Counted from the stretch's first letter, positions 31,692-42,538 are shown. The stretch: DNA of 64,000 bases from Shinisaurus crocodilurus (GCA_021292165.1 CM037876.1:311314492-311378491), one strand, 5' to 3'. Notes: a model not told the origin generated them from the sequence alone. Numbers and translations: made by a program.

Positions 31692-32105
31692 CAGGATGGC
31701 CACTAGTGAATCAGCAAAAAGAGAACACGCAACACCCAAAAATAAGACAAAAGAGGATACCCATTTGCATAAAAATTGTATATGGCAATTTATATGTGCA
31801 GATGCAAATCTAGAAATAATTATTATAATTTAAATAGAAATACACAGTAAGTACATCTCTCACCATAGTGTCGAAGATTGTGACCAGGTGACCTGGTTGT
31901 GCCTTGTTCAGTCTGCTGCCCAGGTGCTGCTGATGGGGAACTTCAAGGCCCCTGAGCTCTTCCTTTGCATGGTTCTTTATTTTTATACCAGACTTGGACT
32001 GGGCAGCCCTTCAGACAGAGGACACCTTCAAAATAGAGGACAGTCCTCTGGCAGCCCTTCACACAGAGGACTGTCCTGTGTAAAAGAGGACACGTGGCCA
32101 CCCTA
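31692..32105 (+). mobile_element. Repeat family F, copy 3 (most complete)
   Basis: Starts caggatggccactag and ends gacacgtggccaccctac, with all internal landmarks including tctctcaccatagtgtcgaa and ttataccagacttggactgg. Confidence 0.7.
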
Positions 32106-32670
32106 CATCCCACCAACTGCAACCCCTCTGTAAAGCTGATAAAAGAAATGAGTGGCGTGGCATTTCCGAGGAAACTCTGAACATGACGAAGCCACATCAC
32201 ACTTTCCTTGTACATTACACATGCGGGAGAGGGGCCAGGTCGGCGGCTGCCGCATGAGCACCATGATGTTCCAGTAGGCCCTCAGTCTGTATGGGGAATG
32301 TCTGGATCCATGTGTTGTTGTTGCTGTCCCATGTGGTGAACCACTGAACTGCAGGGGGCAGCCTTCTCTGTGAAGTACCTTCAGGTCCTGGCCTGACTCC
32401 GCCCACCCAGACTCCGCCCACCCATCCAATCCTTCTGGACAGGAAGAAGTATAAAAGGACTTCCTGTTCCAGTTGAGCCTAGCTTGAACAACAAGGTCTT
32501 CCTGAGCTCTGGTGTGTTCCCACTGTATCCTTGGTTGTCCTTCAGCCCTGCCTCCTGGTTTGCCCTTCGGTTCTGACATAGCCCTCGGACCTGAGGATTG
32601 ATTTGTTCCATGGCTCATGGCTCACCTCTAACTGCTTCCCACAGCCCAGCTGTGACAATCTACTAGAACC
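32106..32670 (+). promoter_or_regulatory. Possible solo-LTR-like segment with TATA box
   Basis: agactccgcccacccatcc (GC/CACCC boxes) precedes agtataaaaggacttcctg at 32449-32467, then about 190 bases to cagctgtgaca. The layout resembles an LTR promoter or an old Pol II promoter. No matching partner LTR or clear 4-6-bp duplication was found. Confidence 0.3.
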
Positions 32671-32672
32671 AA

Positions 32673-32782
32673 AATTCTAGTTCCGTGTGACCTGGAAAGA
32701 GAAAAGACTCATCATGCTTAGCATTCGTAATTCTAGTTCCGTGACCTGGAAAGAGAAAAGACTCATCATGCTTAGCATTCGT
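32673..32782 (+). repeat. Two-unit tandem duplication (56 and 54 bp)
   Basis: Units 32673-32728 and 32729-32782 differ only by a 2-base tg (ttccgtgtgacc against ttccgtgacc). They share ggaaagagaaaagactcatc and atgcttagcattcgt. Confidence 0.92.
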
Positions 32783-32964
32783 TATAGTGGTTACAGAGTG
32801 CGATGCAAGTGCTGACCCTCCAAGCCAAACACAACCCATCATAGGCTCAATAAATTTCCCTTTTTCCTGCCTGGCAGGGACTACAAAAGCAAAAGGGTGG
32901 CCAAGCATTTGGCAGGCCACAACACGGTGTGCTGTGCTTGGCTTGTGGAGGCCTGCGCTTTTGA

Positions 32965-33150
32965 GTGTACAGGTGCTTCACATATGAAGTTGCCTTATAC
33001 AGTCGGCCTGTCTAGCCAAGTATTGCCCATACCAGCTGGCTGTGGTTCTCCAAAGTCAAAGGTCTTTCTCTGCTAGACTACCTGAATTCATTTGAACTGG
33101 AGATGCTACAGATTGAATCTGGATCCTTGTGTACACACAAGCTGTGACCT
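32965..33150 (-). mobile_element. Old tRNA-derived SINE
   Basis: tatgaagttgccttatacag, ctagccaagtattgccc and agattgaatctggatcc follow the reversed body and B box of the family at 12668. Diverged. Confidence 0.55.
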
Positions 33151-33294
33151 TCCCTTTATTATTTCAGTAATCTTTACAGTAGTCCTGCAAGGTAGATCCT
33201 GCTGCAAGTCGATAGCAGAATCCAGCTATACACAGTGCTGATTGGCTAGTGCTTGTGCTGTCCTGAATCCACCTCTCCCCTATTCCTGAAGCAG

Positions 33295-33612
33295 TTTAGT
33301 TATTCCTTTTGACACTTTTCTCAAAAGAGACTCAAGGTGACTTAGAACAAAATTAAAACATACAAAATTTAAGACAGCTAAAACAATTATCCGCTAAAAT
33401 ACAACCACTCCATAAAGCAACTAAAGCATCAGGGGCAACCATAAACAGTTCAACTGATGCATTAAACAGCCACCATACGCCACCAAATGCCTGGGAATAG
33501 AGGAAAGTCTTAACCTGGCACCAAAAAGATGACAATGTCGGCACAAGGCGGGCCTCACAGGGGAGATCATTCCAAAATTAAGAGTGGGGTAGGGAGTTAA
33601 AACTGTCCTTTT
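33295..33612 (-). mobile_element. L2-type LINE 3' end
   Basis: tcaaaagagactcaaggtga, AAAACATAC-rich UTR, then cctggcaccaaaaagatgac and ggcgggcctcacaggggaga, the L2 C-terminal layout. Followed by an A-run (33614-33628). Confidence 0.65.
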
Positions 33613-33845
33613 TAAAAAAAAAAAAAAAATGTAAAGGTGAACGTTAGATGAATAAACAGTTAAAACAAAATTTAAACAAACGGATACTTTAAAATGAAAT
33701 GTAAGATGTGGAGAGAAGGCAGGCGGGTCAATAAGCATTTTATGGAGAAGTGGAATTAACTGCCCATACACTTCTTGGAATAACAAGGTACAAAATGCTG
33801 CTCAAACTTACATTACGTGGAACTGTCCAGATAGAAAGGTCATTT

Positions 33846-33906
33846 AAGGTGCAATCCTATACACGTTTAGAGAGAGAAAAGGCCTACAACTCTCAGCATG
33901 CCCCAG
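33846..33906. mobile_element. MITE family M1, left half
   Basis: gtgcaatcctatacacgttt, ggcctacaactctcagcatg, cut off at ccccagccac. Confidence 0.65.
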
Positions 33907-33914
33907 CCACAGAG

Positions 33915-34185
33915 ACAGTGCTAGGTACCTAAATATCTGGGGCTCAGGCCCACAGGACAAAAAAAAAAAAAAAAAAAAGCACAAATTTGCATAGGCTAAT
34001 TTACATATACTCTAAAGTTTCTCTCTGTGTGTGTTTTTAAAAGACCCTGTCTCCTAAGGACACCCGAATTTGTAAAACGGGATGTAAGGACAAGGGGAGA
34101 GGGGGGCATTTGACTTCAGAGAAAAACCTCAAGCATAAAATTTCGGGGGGGGGGGCAGGAGGCAAAGTGCATGTGGGCAAAAAAA
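33915..34185 (+). repeat. Interspersed repeat G, copy 1
   Basis: gtgctaggtacc, ggcccacaggacaaaa, A-run, cacaaatttgcataggctaa, agaccctgtctcctaaggac, caggaggcaaagtgc. The same order of words is found at 57088-57510. Confidence 0.65.
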
Positions 34186-34186
34186 A

Positions 34187-34306
34187 GTTTAATCTTTAAA
34201 CCAGACTTGGACTGAACCGCTCTTCGAATAGAGGACTGTCTGCTGACAGCCCTTCAAACAGATGACTTGCTCTCTGCACAGGAGGCTGCATGGCCACCCT
34301 AAAGGC
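34187..34306 (+). mobile_element. Repeat family F, right-end fragment
   Basis: ctttaaaccagacttggact to ggctgcatggccaccctaaa, the last third of family F. Confidence 0.65.
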
Positions 34307-34450
34307 ACAGCACTAATTGAAGCTCCTAAATGGTCTTCAGGGTCGGCCCCATGATAGAGCCTGTCGCAGTAGTCAAGCCTGGAGGTTACAAAAGTGTGGA
34401 TCAGCATCAGCAAGATCTCTATCCTAGACAGGACAGAGGCCAGGGATGCT
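34307..34450 (-). mobile_element. L2-like 3' UTR fragment
   Basis: ggccccatgatagagcctgt, cagtagtcaagcctggaggt and tgtggatcag resemble the L2 3' region in lizard genomes. Confidence 0.45.
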
Positions 34451-34745
34451 GGAGAAATCCGCAACGGATTTAAATGAGTTTGGATTTCTACGAATCCAAC
34501 CTGCGGCTTCTGCAGCGGGTGGGTTTTTTTTCTGAGTTGTGTGGATTCCGCAGAATTGCGGACTGGTTTTTTACTTTCGGGGGTGCGGTGGATTTGCCCA
34601 AATGCGCGTTAGTGCTAATGCAAGTGTAGTGAAATTCTCAAACATCCCTAAAAAAAATTTAAAAATAAATCTGATTCCGTCAGTGAGCAGACGACGGAAT
34701 GAAAGCGTGATAATACATCTGTGAACCACAGGCAGAACAGATGTA
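34451..34745. repeat. Low-copy repeat H, copy 2
   Basis: Contains ctgattccgtcagtgagcag and gacggaatgaaagcg, matching 7126-7204. Upstream are short inverted words (ccgcaacgg, ccgcagaattgcgg). Confidence 0.4.
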
Positions 34746-35230
34746 CCAAAATGCGCCCGTCCCTAACAGAGCCTGTGTGGCAAACGGAGCTGCGAAAAAG
34801 GAATCCTTATTCCACACTGCGACATCGTGCTTATCAACGAGCCCACAGGGCAGTCTGATTCCCCCGAGGGATCGGTTTTGTCCTGACCGGCTTGGATCCT
34901 ACGTACCTGTCGGGACGGACCCGCCTCGTGCCTTAAGTCCCACAGAGACTTTCAAGATCTGCCCCAAGAACTTCCCCCCACCCTCCTCAGCGTGCGGATC
35001 TGCCTCTGAAAGGCACAAGCGCTCAGCCGGCGGGACCTTTTATCTCGAAGATGGCAACGTGGGGGCGTCCAAGGGCCAAGGCGGCGGAGCGCCGCTCGGA
35101 TGGACTGAATTAGGCCGGGGCAGTTGCTGACCGATGCATGCGGTCAAACCAAGAAAACCATTGATTAACGGTTGCCGGGACGACGGGTTCAGAACCCGAA
35201 AGGACGCAAACGTGTGTCCCACCACCACCA

Positions 35231-35263
<33 letters not shown>

Positions 35264-36370
35264 GCCCTATGTGTGCCCATACGAGAGGCCTTTCCTCAGT
35301 GCGCTAAGTGGATGCGGAGTGTGGAACGGGACCGTGGCCGGCAATTAAGAGTAATGAAACACAGAGAAGACACCTGCTTTGAATGAATACAGTAAGCGGC
35401 GGGCAGCGCGGCGCACTCCCCGGGCGGAGTGCCGCTCCGAGGGAGCCCCTGGACCCGTCCCCTCTCCTTAACGACATAATCATTAACGAGCAGAAACCTT
35501 CCCTTCTAATCCTTCTCTCTCTCTCCCCCCCCCCCCCCGGCCGCCCCCGGCCGCCTCCAACCCCTTTGCACAAGCCAGCATCTGGCTGTGAGCATAGCTG
35601 AACTGCTTTGCATTCCTCCCTGCCTGGCTTGGCGAACATACGACATTTTAAAACTTGTTGGGCCCTTTCATGTTTTATTTGACCCTATGTAATTGCATTC
35701 CTGGAGGAGTAACAGGCTTGCCCTGTGATTTATGCCCTGCATTAAATGTCAGGTTTGAAAAGACACAGTGAGCCGTTCGGTTTAACCTCCTGCCTTCTTC
35801 CCTATGGAAGTTCAAAACCGAACCCTCGTCGCTCGACTCCTGAGAGCGGAGGGTGGGCAGGCGGGGGGCGGCGGGTGGGGTGGGGTGGCGGAGGGCGAGG
35901 CAGGGCGGAAAGGGTCTGGGAAGCGGCGCGATATTCCATAAAGCCTCCTTGGGGTCGCCGTGTTCCCCCCCCCCCGGCCTCTTTTAAAAACAACAAGAAA
36001 ACTGCAACTGGAAAGCTCCTGGGGTGTCCTCGAACACTTCAAATACACTCTAAATCAACAACGGGGGCTCGTGACTGCTCCAGTTGCCCTTTTTCAGCCG
36101 CCGCCCCCACTGGTAGTGGGGGGGGGGCAGTTGGTTGATGGTCCCAACAATAGCCCCGGACATTTTTCCTATGGAACAGCAGCAGCAACCGTAATGGCTA
36201 CCATGATTGGGAGAGGGGTGCTTGGCACAGGCTCCCACTCAGAAGGCCGGGCCAACGAATGGTCCCTGCGAGGGAGAGCGGCGGTGGCGCATCAGTGATC
36301 GGGCTCGGTGTGTCGCGGCACATCCTCATCCCGCCCGATTCTTCCGCAGCGCTTCTAGTGACGTGGGCTG
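34746..36370. other. GC-rich unique region with possible regulatory DNA
   Basis: CpG-containing sequence without a convincing exon. (CCA)n/(CA)n at 35221-35262. 35340-35400 (gcaattaagagtaatgaaac), 35468-35510 (gacataatcattaacgagca) and 35650-35770 (tatgtaattgcattcctgga) look like candidate conserved elements. C run at 35527-35538. Confidence 0.35.
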
Positions 36371-36485
36371 CTTCCGGACGAGGCGTTTATTCTGCAGTTG
36401 CCCTGCCTCAAACACGGAATTTTACAGACATCCCACCAGGCGATGTTGTCTTCGATTTGTAACTTTCCAGTGTTTTCCCACTGCT
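36371..36485 (+). repeat. Interspersed repeat J, copy 1
   Basis: acggaattttacagacatcc, gatgttgtcttcgatttgta and cagtgttttcccactgcttc parallel 46700-46795 (tggaattttatg, cattgttgtcttccacttgc, ttttttcccaccatttcttc). Confidence 0.45.
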
Positions 36486-36489
36486 TCTT

Positions 36490-36667
36490 TCATAGATTTC
36501 ATAGATTTCATAGATCATAGAGTTGGAAGGAGGCGACAAGGCCATCGAGTCCAACCCCCTGCTCAATGCAGGAAACTAGAGGAGGGGTCTCCCATCCAAG
36601 TAATAACCAGGCCTGACCCTGCTTAGCTTTCCACGCTCAGACAAGCTGAGCCAGCGTGAGGCACAGG
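36490..36667 (-). mobile_element. 5S-rRNA-derived SINE
   Basis: Left tail with three catagattt units, reversed CR1-like tail, reversed 5S promoter, head ending gaggcacagg. Confidence 0.82.
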
Positions 36668-36935
36668 CCTTCCTTCTTCTTCCAGGGGGGGGGGGGGATC
36701 TGTATAAGGATGTAGGGTTAGGAAAATCTGTCAGTTTCGTTTTCTCCCATATTCAGATTTATTTATTTTTTTAAATCTCAAGCTCTTTTTGTCACAAATA
36801 TGGAGAACTTTGAGAATTTAGGCAAATTCTGATCAAAACTGAACTGAACTGAAATTCTCACCTATTAAGGAGGAAAAGATGTCATAGCAGCGCAATGCCT
36901 TTCACTGGTAGCTCAAGGAGCCACCCGTTTTTTAA
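36668..36935. other. Unclassified AT-rich stretch
   Basis: G run at 36686-36698. No gene seen. Confidence 0.35.
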
Positions 36936-37180
36936 TGTATTGTTACATTTATAACCTGCCTTTTTTCTTCCTGCAAGGAGGAACCCAAGGGTGGCACACA
37001 TGGTCCCCCACCTCTCCATTTGATCCTCACAACAACCCTGTGAGGTAGGTCAGGCTGAGAGTCAGGGACTGGCCCAAAGTCACCCAGTGAGCTTCCTGGC
37101 CAAATGGGGGGGGGGGGACGGGGACTCGAACCCGGATCTCCCGAGTCCCAGTCTGACACTCTCACCATGACACAGTGAAC
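36936..37180 (-). mobile_element. Sauria-type SINE
   Basis: Reversed tail, body (acaacaaccctgtgaggtag) and head (aacccggatctcccgagtcc). A G run at 37107-37118 expands the spacer before the head. Confidence 0.82.
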
Positions 37181-37359
37181 AGCCACCCACAACAGGAAGA
37201 AAAACGAGTAAAGTTATTATTGAGGGTGTAGAACACCTGAAGTTCTTTAAAAGCAAAACTTGTCCCACCTACCCACCCACTCACACAATGGGGTACCAGA
37301 ACTACACTAGAAACAAAATCATCTCCATGGTCAGAAGAACCTTATAGGTAGATTTTACA

Positions 37360-37812
37360 TTATTATATTATTATTATATTATATTTATCAATCGCCCATC
37401 TGGCCGGGCACCCGGCCACCCTGGGCGATGTACAACCAAAATACAACAAAACAACACAATAAAATATAACAATTAAAACAATATAAAAAATTCTCATTAA
37501 AAACCTAACCCACCCCATATTCCCGCCTGAACAGCCATGTTTTTAATGCACGGCGGAAGCTCATCACAGAGGGGGCATGGCGAAGGTCACTAGGGAGGGA
37601 GTTCCATAATGTGGGGGCCGCCACAGAGAAGGCCCTCTTCCTAGTCCCCACCAGCCTGGCTGCTCTGGCTGATGGGATAAGGAGAAGGCCATCCGTGGCA
37701 GACCTTGTTGAGCGGCCTACTTGATGTTGCTGGAGGCGCTCCTTGAGATAAGCTGGGCCGGAGCCGTGTAGGGTTTTAAAGGTCAAAACCAACACCTTGA
37801 ATTCGGCTCGGC
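37360..37812 (-). mobile_element. L2-type LINE 3' end, uninterrupted
   Basis: 3' UTR tail with tcaatcgcccatctggccgg, then an open 96-codon frame. It serves as reference for the split copy at 7789-8586. Confidence 0.85.
37505..37795 (-). pseudogene. L2 ORF2 C-terminal fragment
   Basis: Reads LTFKTLHGSGPAYLKERLQQ, then GTRKRAFSVAAPTLWNSLPS and RRALKTWLFRREYG. This is the tail of L2 ORF2 after the RT domain. It is open for 96 codons but 5'-truncated, so no active enzyme. Confidence 0.82.
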
Positions 37813-38405
37813 AAGCAACTGGTTACATCACCAGTTTAATTTTCCTACTGACGACATGCCAACATTTTAGCTCAATTTCACCCCTCAAAGCAAAGCAGCT
37901 GTATTGGAGAGCTGAGTTCAAATCCCCACTCAGCTGCAAAGTTCACTGGGTAATCCTGGGCCACACAAGCATTAAAAAAAAACACTCCCTGCTGGATCCA
38001 GCCCTCTAATCCGGCATCCTGTTTCTCTTCATGGCATGGCCGGCGATGTGCCTCCAGGAAGGTCTCAAGCAGAACCTGACGGGAGTCGCTCTTCCTGCTT
38101 CTGGCACCCCAGCAAGTCCCTCCCTCGGCCTCGGCCTCACCCATCTCGGAGGGCGGTGGGAGGATAAAACGGGCGGCAGGGTGAGGTGAAAACCCACAAG
38201 CTCCTTGGAGGAAAAGTGTGATGGAAATGTAGCAAATATGTCCACATCCGACTTTTAAAAACATGCCAGATAAGTTTTTGCAACAGCAGGTTGTATAGCT
38301 CAGAAACGCTTTGGGCTGTGCTGTCTGTCCCATGTGCTGCGGCACATTTTGAGATTGCCAAACACTGAAGAATGTGAGCAGCCAGAGAAATAACTCTCGA
38401 TTTGT
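37813..38405. mobile_element. Old SINE and CR1 fragments
   Basis: 37905-37970 (tgagttcaaatccccactca, cactgggtaatcctgggcc) and 38190-38240 (aagctccttggaggaaaagt) look like the two ends of an old Sauria-type SINE. Between them 37988-38060 (ccctgctggatccagccctc) resembles a CR1 3' UTR. Confidence 0.45.
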
Positions 38406-38667
38406 TGTTGGGTTATTTATTTATTTATTTATTTATTATATTTATACCCCGCCTTTTTTCCTGCAAGGAACCCAAGGCGGCTTACATAATAATAATCCTC
38501 CTCCTCTCCATTTTATCCTCACAACAACCCTGTGTGAGGTAGGTGAGGTTGAGAGTCAAGTGACTGGCCCAAAGTCACCCAGTGAGTTTCATGGCCGAGC
38601 GGGGACTAGAACCCGGATCTCCCGAGTCCCAGTCCAACACTCTCACCACTAGGCCACACTGGCTCTC
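38406..38667 (-). mobile_element. Sauria-type SINE
   Basis: A full, little-diverged copy with (TTTA)n tail at 38409-38440 and head ending at ccacactggctctc. Confidence 0.87.
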
Positions 38668-38984
38668 TGGCTTGCCTGGGGAGGGGCAAGCCAGAGGTCT
38701 GGGTTCACATGTCGCACTAAACATGTGTTTCATGCAGCCTTTATGAGCGTGCTGCTTGTACACAATAAGCCCGGGTGAAGGAAGAACCCTGGCTTACCGT
38801 GACGTGTGATCCCTCCCATAGCCTCTGAGGAGCTCTCTTCCCTGTGTTTTGAGTAAGTCCCTGTTCTGCATGATCTTCCCGATTTGGAAGGAAGTGATGC
38901 TCCAGCCGTGGTCCTTGCAGATACAAAGTTAGCAGACTCCTGGGTAGACGGATATTTTGGGCTCATGGAAGCCTTTACCTATTT

Positions 38985-39234
38985 TATGTATGTATGTATG
39001 TATTTATTATATTTATATCCCACCTTTTTTCCTGCAAGGAACCCAAGGCGGCTTACATAATCCTCCTTCCTCCTCTCCATTTTATCCTCAAAACAACCCT
39101 GTGAGGTAGGTTAGGCTGAGAATCAGTGACTGCCCCAAAGTCCCCCAGTGAGTTTCATGACTGAGCGGGGACTAGAACCCAGATCTCCCGAGTCCCAGTC
39201 CAACCCTCTCACCACTAGGCCACGCTGGCTCTCA
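38985..39234 (-). mobile_element. Sauria-type SINE
   Basis: A full copy whose tail starts in an (ATGT)n tract (38983-39003), with head ggccacgctggctctc at the right end. Confidence 0.87.
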
Positions 39235-39384
39235 ATTTACTTCCCACAGCACGCTAGCATTGTGCTCACATGACCTACAAGTGTGCCTTCCAACCCTGAC
39301 CAACCGACACCCAGGAGGAGTGAGACAACCCCAACACTTCCCCCCCACCCCCAACCATTGTATTCTGGAGCAATTCTTCTAGAG

Positions 39385-39520
39385 CAGTGTTCTCCAACCT
39401 TGGGTCCCCAGATGTTTTTTGGCCTACAACTCCCAGCATGCCACAGCCAGCTACGCTGGCTGGGGCATGCTGGGAGTTGTAGGCCAAAAACATCTGGGGA
39501 CCCAAGGTTGGAGAACACTG
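39385..39520. mobile_element. Foldback hAT MITE, copy 5
   Basis: 136 bp, full palindrome. Perfect duplications ttctagag at 39377-39384 and 39521-39528. Confidence 0.92.
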
Positions 39521-39662
39521 TTCTAGAGCTCAGTCCTGGGCCTCACACAGTGGTATATCACTGCAGAGGCCTCTGGGGGGGGGTGCCATTCCAATTTGCA
39601 CCAGAAGGGGGCACCTGTCAGGTTGGCGGTGGCATGAGGTTGCGCGCGCACTGCTTTTGCCT

Positions 39663-39745
39663 AGGCCAGGCTTCCCCAACCTGGTGCCCTCGCCAGATGT
39701 GTTGGGCTACAACTCGCATCCCCCCCCCCCAGCCAGCATGCAGCC
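39663..39745. mobile_element. hAT MITE family M3, left half
   Basis: aggccaggcttccccaacct, ggtgccctcgccagatgtgt, gggctacaactcgcatcc, then a C run. Related copies at 60486-60617, 62870-62968 and 57022-57087. Confidence 0.55.
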
Positions 39746-39829
39746 ACAAGACGTTGTTCTCGGAGGCACGGAATCCTCGTTGGCTCAGCAAGTAGGAGCA
39801 AGAGCAAACCGAAGACCATAAACGTGCTT

Positions 39830-40105
39830 TATTCTATTCATTTATTTATTACAAAAAAAAATTCTATGCCGCCCTTAAACCTCAGTCATGAGGGCAGTTT
39901 ACAAAGCAGCGGGGAGAAGTAAGACACAATAAAGAATCATCGTAATAAAGTAACGTCACAATAAGATAACAAAAACAAGTGTTCAAAGCGCCATAGCAAC
40001 TCAATTCGAGGTGGGGCGGCAAGGCATTGCACATCTGCTTGGTCCAATAGTGATCATACTTTAACTTAACTTTAGTTAAGGTGATCATACCTTAACTAAA
40101 ATCAT
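39830..40105 (-). mobile_element. L2-like LINE 3' tail
   Basis: tatgccgcccttaaacctca, gggcagtttacaaagcagc and AAAACAAGT-type UTR. Confidence 0.5.
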
Positions 40106-40106
40106 C

Positions 40107-40725
40107 ATCATCAGGCGATCACTCGTGACCGAGTAAGATTGTCTTCCGGGATAAAAGGAGGAAATTCTAAAGAAGATTGTGTAGACTCTAGCGATGGGTC
40201 CGTAAGTGACTGTGGAGGCCAATTCTAGATCCACACAGCTTCCCACAGTGAGGACACAGGTTACCAGATAGAAGATGGTCCTGTAAAGGATTCATTTGAC
40301 GTGCTTTTCGCTTAGCACGTTTCTCCCTTTCACCTTGCACTCGGGCTTCTTCAAAGTCCATGGAACCTTTGTGAAAGGCCAACCTCCATTTAGATCGTTC
40401 ATGGGCCAGAGCTTCCCAGTTTTCGATGCTTATATTGCATTTTTTTTTTTAGATTAGCCTTATGAACATCTTTAAACCTCTTATATTGACCACCGATATT
40501 CCGCTTTCCATCCTTGAATTGGGAATAAAATAACTGCTTTGGGAGACGGCAGTCAGGCATTCGAACAACATGACCGGTCCACTGAAGTTGGCGTTGAAGG
40601 ATCATTTTTTCAATGCTAGTAGTCTTTGCTTCTTCCAGTACACTGACATTTGTTCGCCTATCTTCCCAAGTAATTCGCAGGATTTTCCGGAGGCAACGTT
40701 GATTTCTCTGATTCTATGAAAACCA
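40107..40725 (-). mobile_element. LINE 3' end with C2H2-like finger, second copy
   Basis: Starts catcatcatcaggcgatcac, i.e. the 3' end is followed by (ATG)n. Extends about 110 bp further 5' than the copy at 9837 and adds the segment coding RCLRKILRITWEDRRTN. Confidence 0.78.
40188..40605 (-). pseudogene. LINE ORF C-terminus, frameshifted
   Basis: Two frames: 40399-40605 (QRQLQWTGHVVRMPDCRLPK) and 40188-40382 (FEEARVQGEREKRAKRKARQ to the CPHCGKLC finger). They are separated by a break near the T run at 40440-40450 and a stop at Arg/Trp in the middle. The C-terminal 60 residues differ from the 9843-10256 copy by one residue (L for P), which points to recent common origin. Confidence 0.78.
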
Positions 40726-40936
40726 CCTTTTTCCAGCCTGAGGGCCAGATTCCAACCTGGGCAAGGTCTTGGGGGGGGGGTCGCATTCCACTGGTAGGCA
40801 GGGCCAAAGACTAAGTGGGCGTGGCCAAAATATGATTCGTGCATAGACTGCAGAACTGTCAGATACCATCCCAAAATCCAAGCCAAAATTAAATGTCATC
40901 CATACAAAACACTGCACAATATTATTAAGCTGGTCT
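40726..40936. other. Unclassified stretch
   Basis: tttttccagcctgagggcca and attccaacctgggc may be a worn hAT end. G run at 40771-40780. Confidence 0.3.
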
Positions 40937-41118
40937 GCTCAGAAGGAAGGCCCTTATACTGAGTCAGACCCTTCTTCCATCTAGCCCAGTATTGCCGACA
41001 CTGACTGGCAGCCGCTCTCCAGGGTTTCAGGCGGGATTCTTTCCTGGCCCTACCTGGAGATGCATGCCGGGGATTGAACCTGGGACTTCCTGCATGCAAA
41101 GCGGGGGCTCTAGCACCG
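40937..41118 (-). mobile_element. tRNA-Ala-headed SINE
   Basis: Reversed body (cttatactgagtcagaccct, gccgctctccagggtttcag) and head (ggggattgaacctgggactt, cctgcatgcaaagc). Confidence 0.78.
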
Positions 41119-41251
41119 AGCCACGCCCCCTCCTTCACTTTCCCCAACCCTCCCTAACCATTGAACCGTCTGGGATTCCAGGCCACTCAGAAAAGCAGTC
41201 CAAAAAGCCAAGACGAAAATGTAAGTTTAGCTGTGACTGAACGAGCTGAGG

Positions 41252-41654
41252 TAGGATTGGCCACTTCTGCATGGCCAAAAAGGAGGGACCGCATCACCAA
41301 GAAAGGGCACAAAAGAGGACACCAATTTGCATGACATTTCCGTATGTGGATTTTTTTTATGGATAGCAGCAAATTTAGAAATAATAACTATAATTTAAAT
41401 ATAAATACAGGACATCTCACCTCCGTGGGGAAGGCCGTGGCCAGGGGAGCTGAGTGCCGGCTGCTGAGTCTGTGGTCCAGGTGCTGAGCGCCGAAGGGCA
41501 ACTCCAAGGCCCCGGCCGGCCGGCTCTCCCTTCTGATGAATCTCTGACTTTAAACCAGACTTGGGCTGGACAACTCTTCCCATAGAGGTAGTCCTCTGCT
41601 AGCTCTCCAAAGTAGAGGACTGTCCTCTGGTAAAGTAGGACACCTGGCCACCCT
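41252..41654 (+). mobile_element. Repeat family F, copy 4
   Basis: Starts aggattggccacttctgcat and ends gtaggacacctggccaccct. Confidence 0.7.
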
Positions 41655-42340
41655 GAGTTCTGCCGAAGACAGCTATGGAAATTCTAACCATGTCCGACTG
41701 GATGCTTCGATACAGGCAGGAAATGGCCAACGTTGCTCTCCGAGTTCAGGAGTGTGCCGGAATGTGATCTGTCTCTTCCTTGTGCATTCCGGCTTGCTCC
41801 GAAGTCCTTCGGAGATGCCAGAGATCACCAGAGGTTGGAAAGACACCAGAATGCATGGCAGAAGCTCAGATTGTGTTCTGGCAAACAGGAGGAAATTAGG
41901 GGAGGGGGGACAATGAAAAAAGGGAGCGATTGATCACCACCACCACCACCACCACCAGAGTTTTGAAGATAAGATCAAAGCTCTCAAAAGAGGCAATTGG
42001 TGGAAGGGGGGGTCTGCCTGCCTTGGAAATCTTCCTGGGCTGGATTGGGGAGCGTTGCAGGCCAGAATAGGCCCATGGGCTGGAGGTTCCCCACCCCTGC
42101 TCTAGGAAGTAAGGATAACCTTCTTTTGTCAGCCTTCTGCAACCCAGATACGTTGGATGACAACTCCCAGCCACTGGCTGGGGGATGCTCAGAGCTCTTG
42201 TCCGACAGGCACCCAGTTGGGCAAGGCCATCTCTTTTCCCCATTGTCCAGATCTTAATTATTAACCCCACCCCACCCCAGTTCCATCTCTGTTCATGTTT
42301 GAAACTTCTGCCGAGAAATATGGAACTGCGCAGCAAACTA
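41655..42340. other. Unclassified stretch
   Basis: (CAC)n at 41935-41957. 42120-42190 (cagccttctgcaacccagat, gacaactcccagccactggc) is a worn M3-type hAT fragment. Confidence 0.35.
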
Positions 42341-42538
42341 GTCCACACTACACCTTTAAACCAGTTTCAACCTTCTTTCACTGCCGTGGCTCCCAACCAA
42401 GGAACCTTAGAAAAGTGTCATTCTATATGAAGGGGAGAAGGGTCTCCAATAGAGTAGTCCCAGCAGCCCTCTCAAAACTACAGTTCCCAGAATTCCTTGG
42501 GAGATCCTACATGACATCAAATCTGGTTTCAAAGTAGT
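42341..42538. mobile_element. Probable DNA-transposon MITE
   Basis: Left end actacacctttaaaccagtt and right end aatctggtttcaaagtag are imperfect inverted repeats. The inner aactacagttcccagaattc is a typical reptile MITE core. Confidence 0.5.

Noticed and set aside
35383..36300. Several GC-rich open frames
   Set aside because: Low-complexity translations on both strands, no conserved motif or splice pattern.
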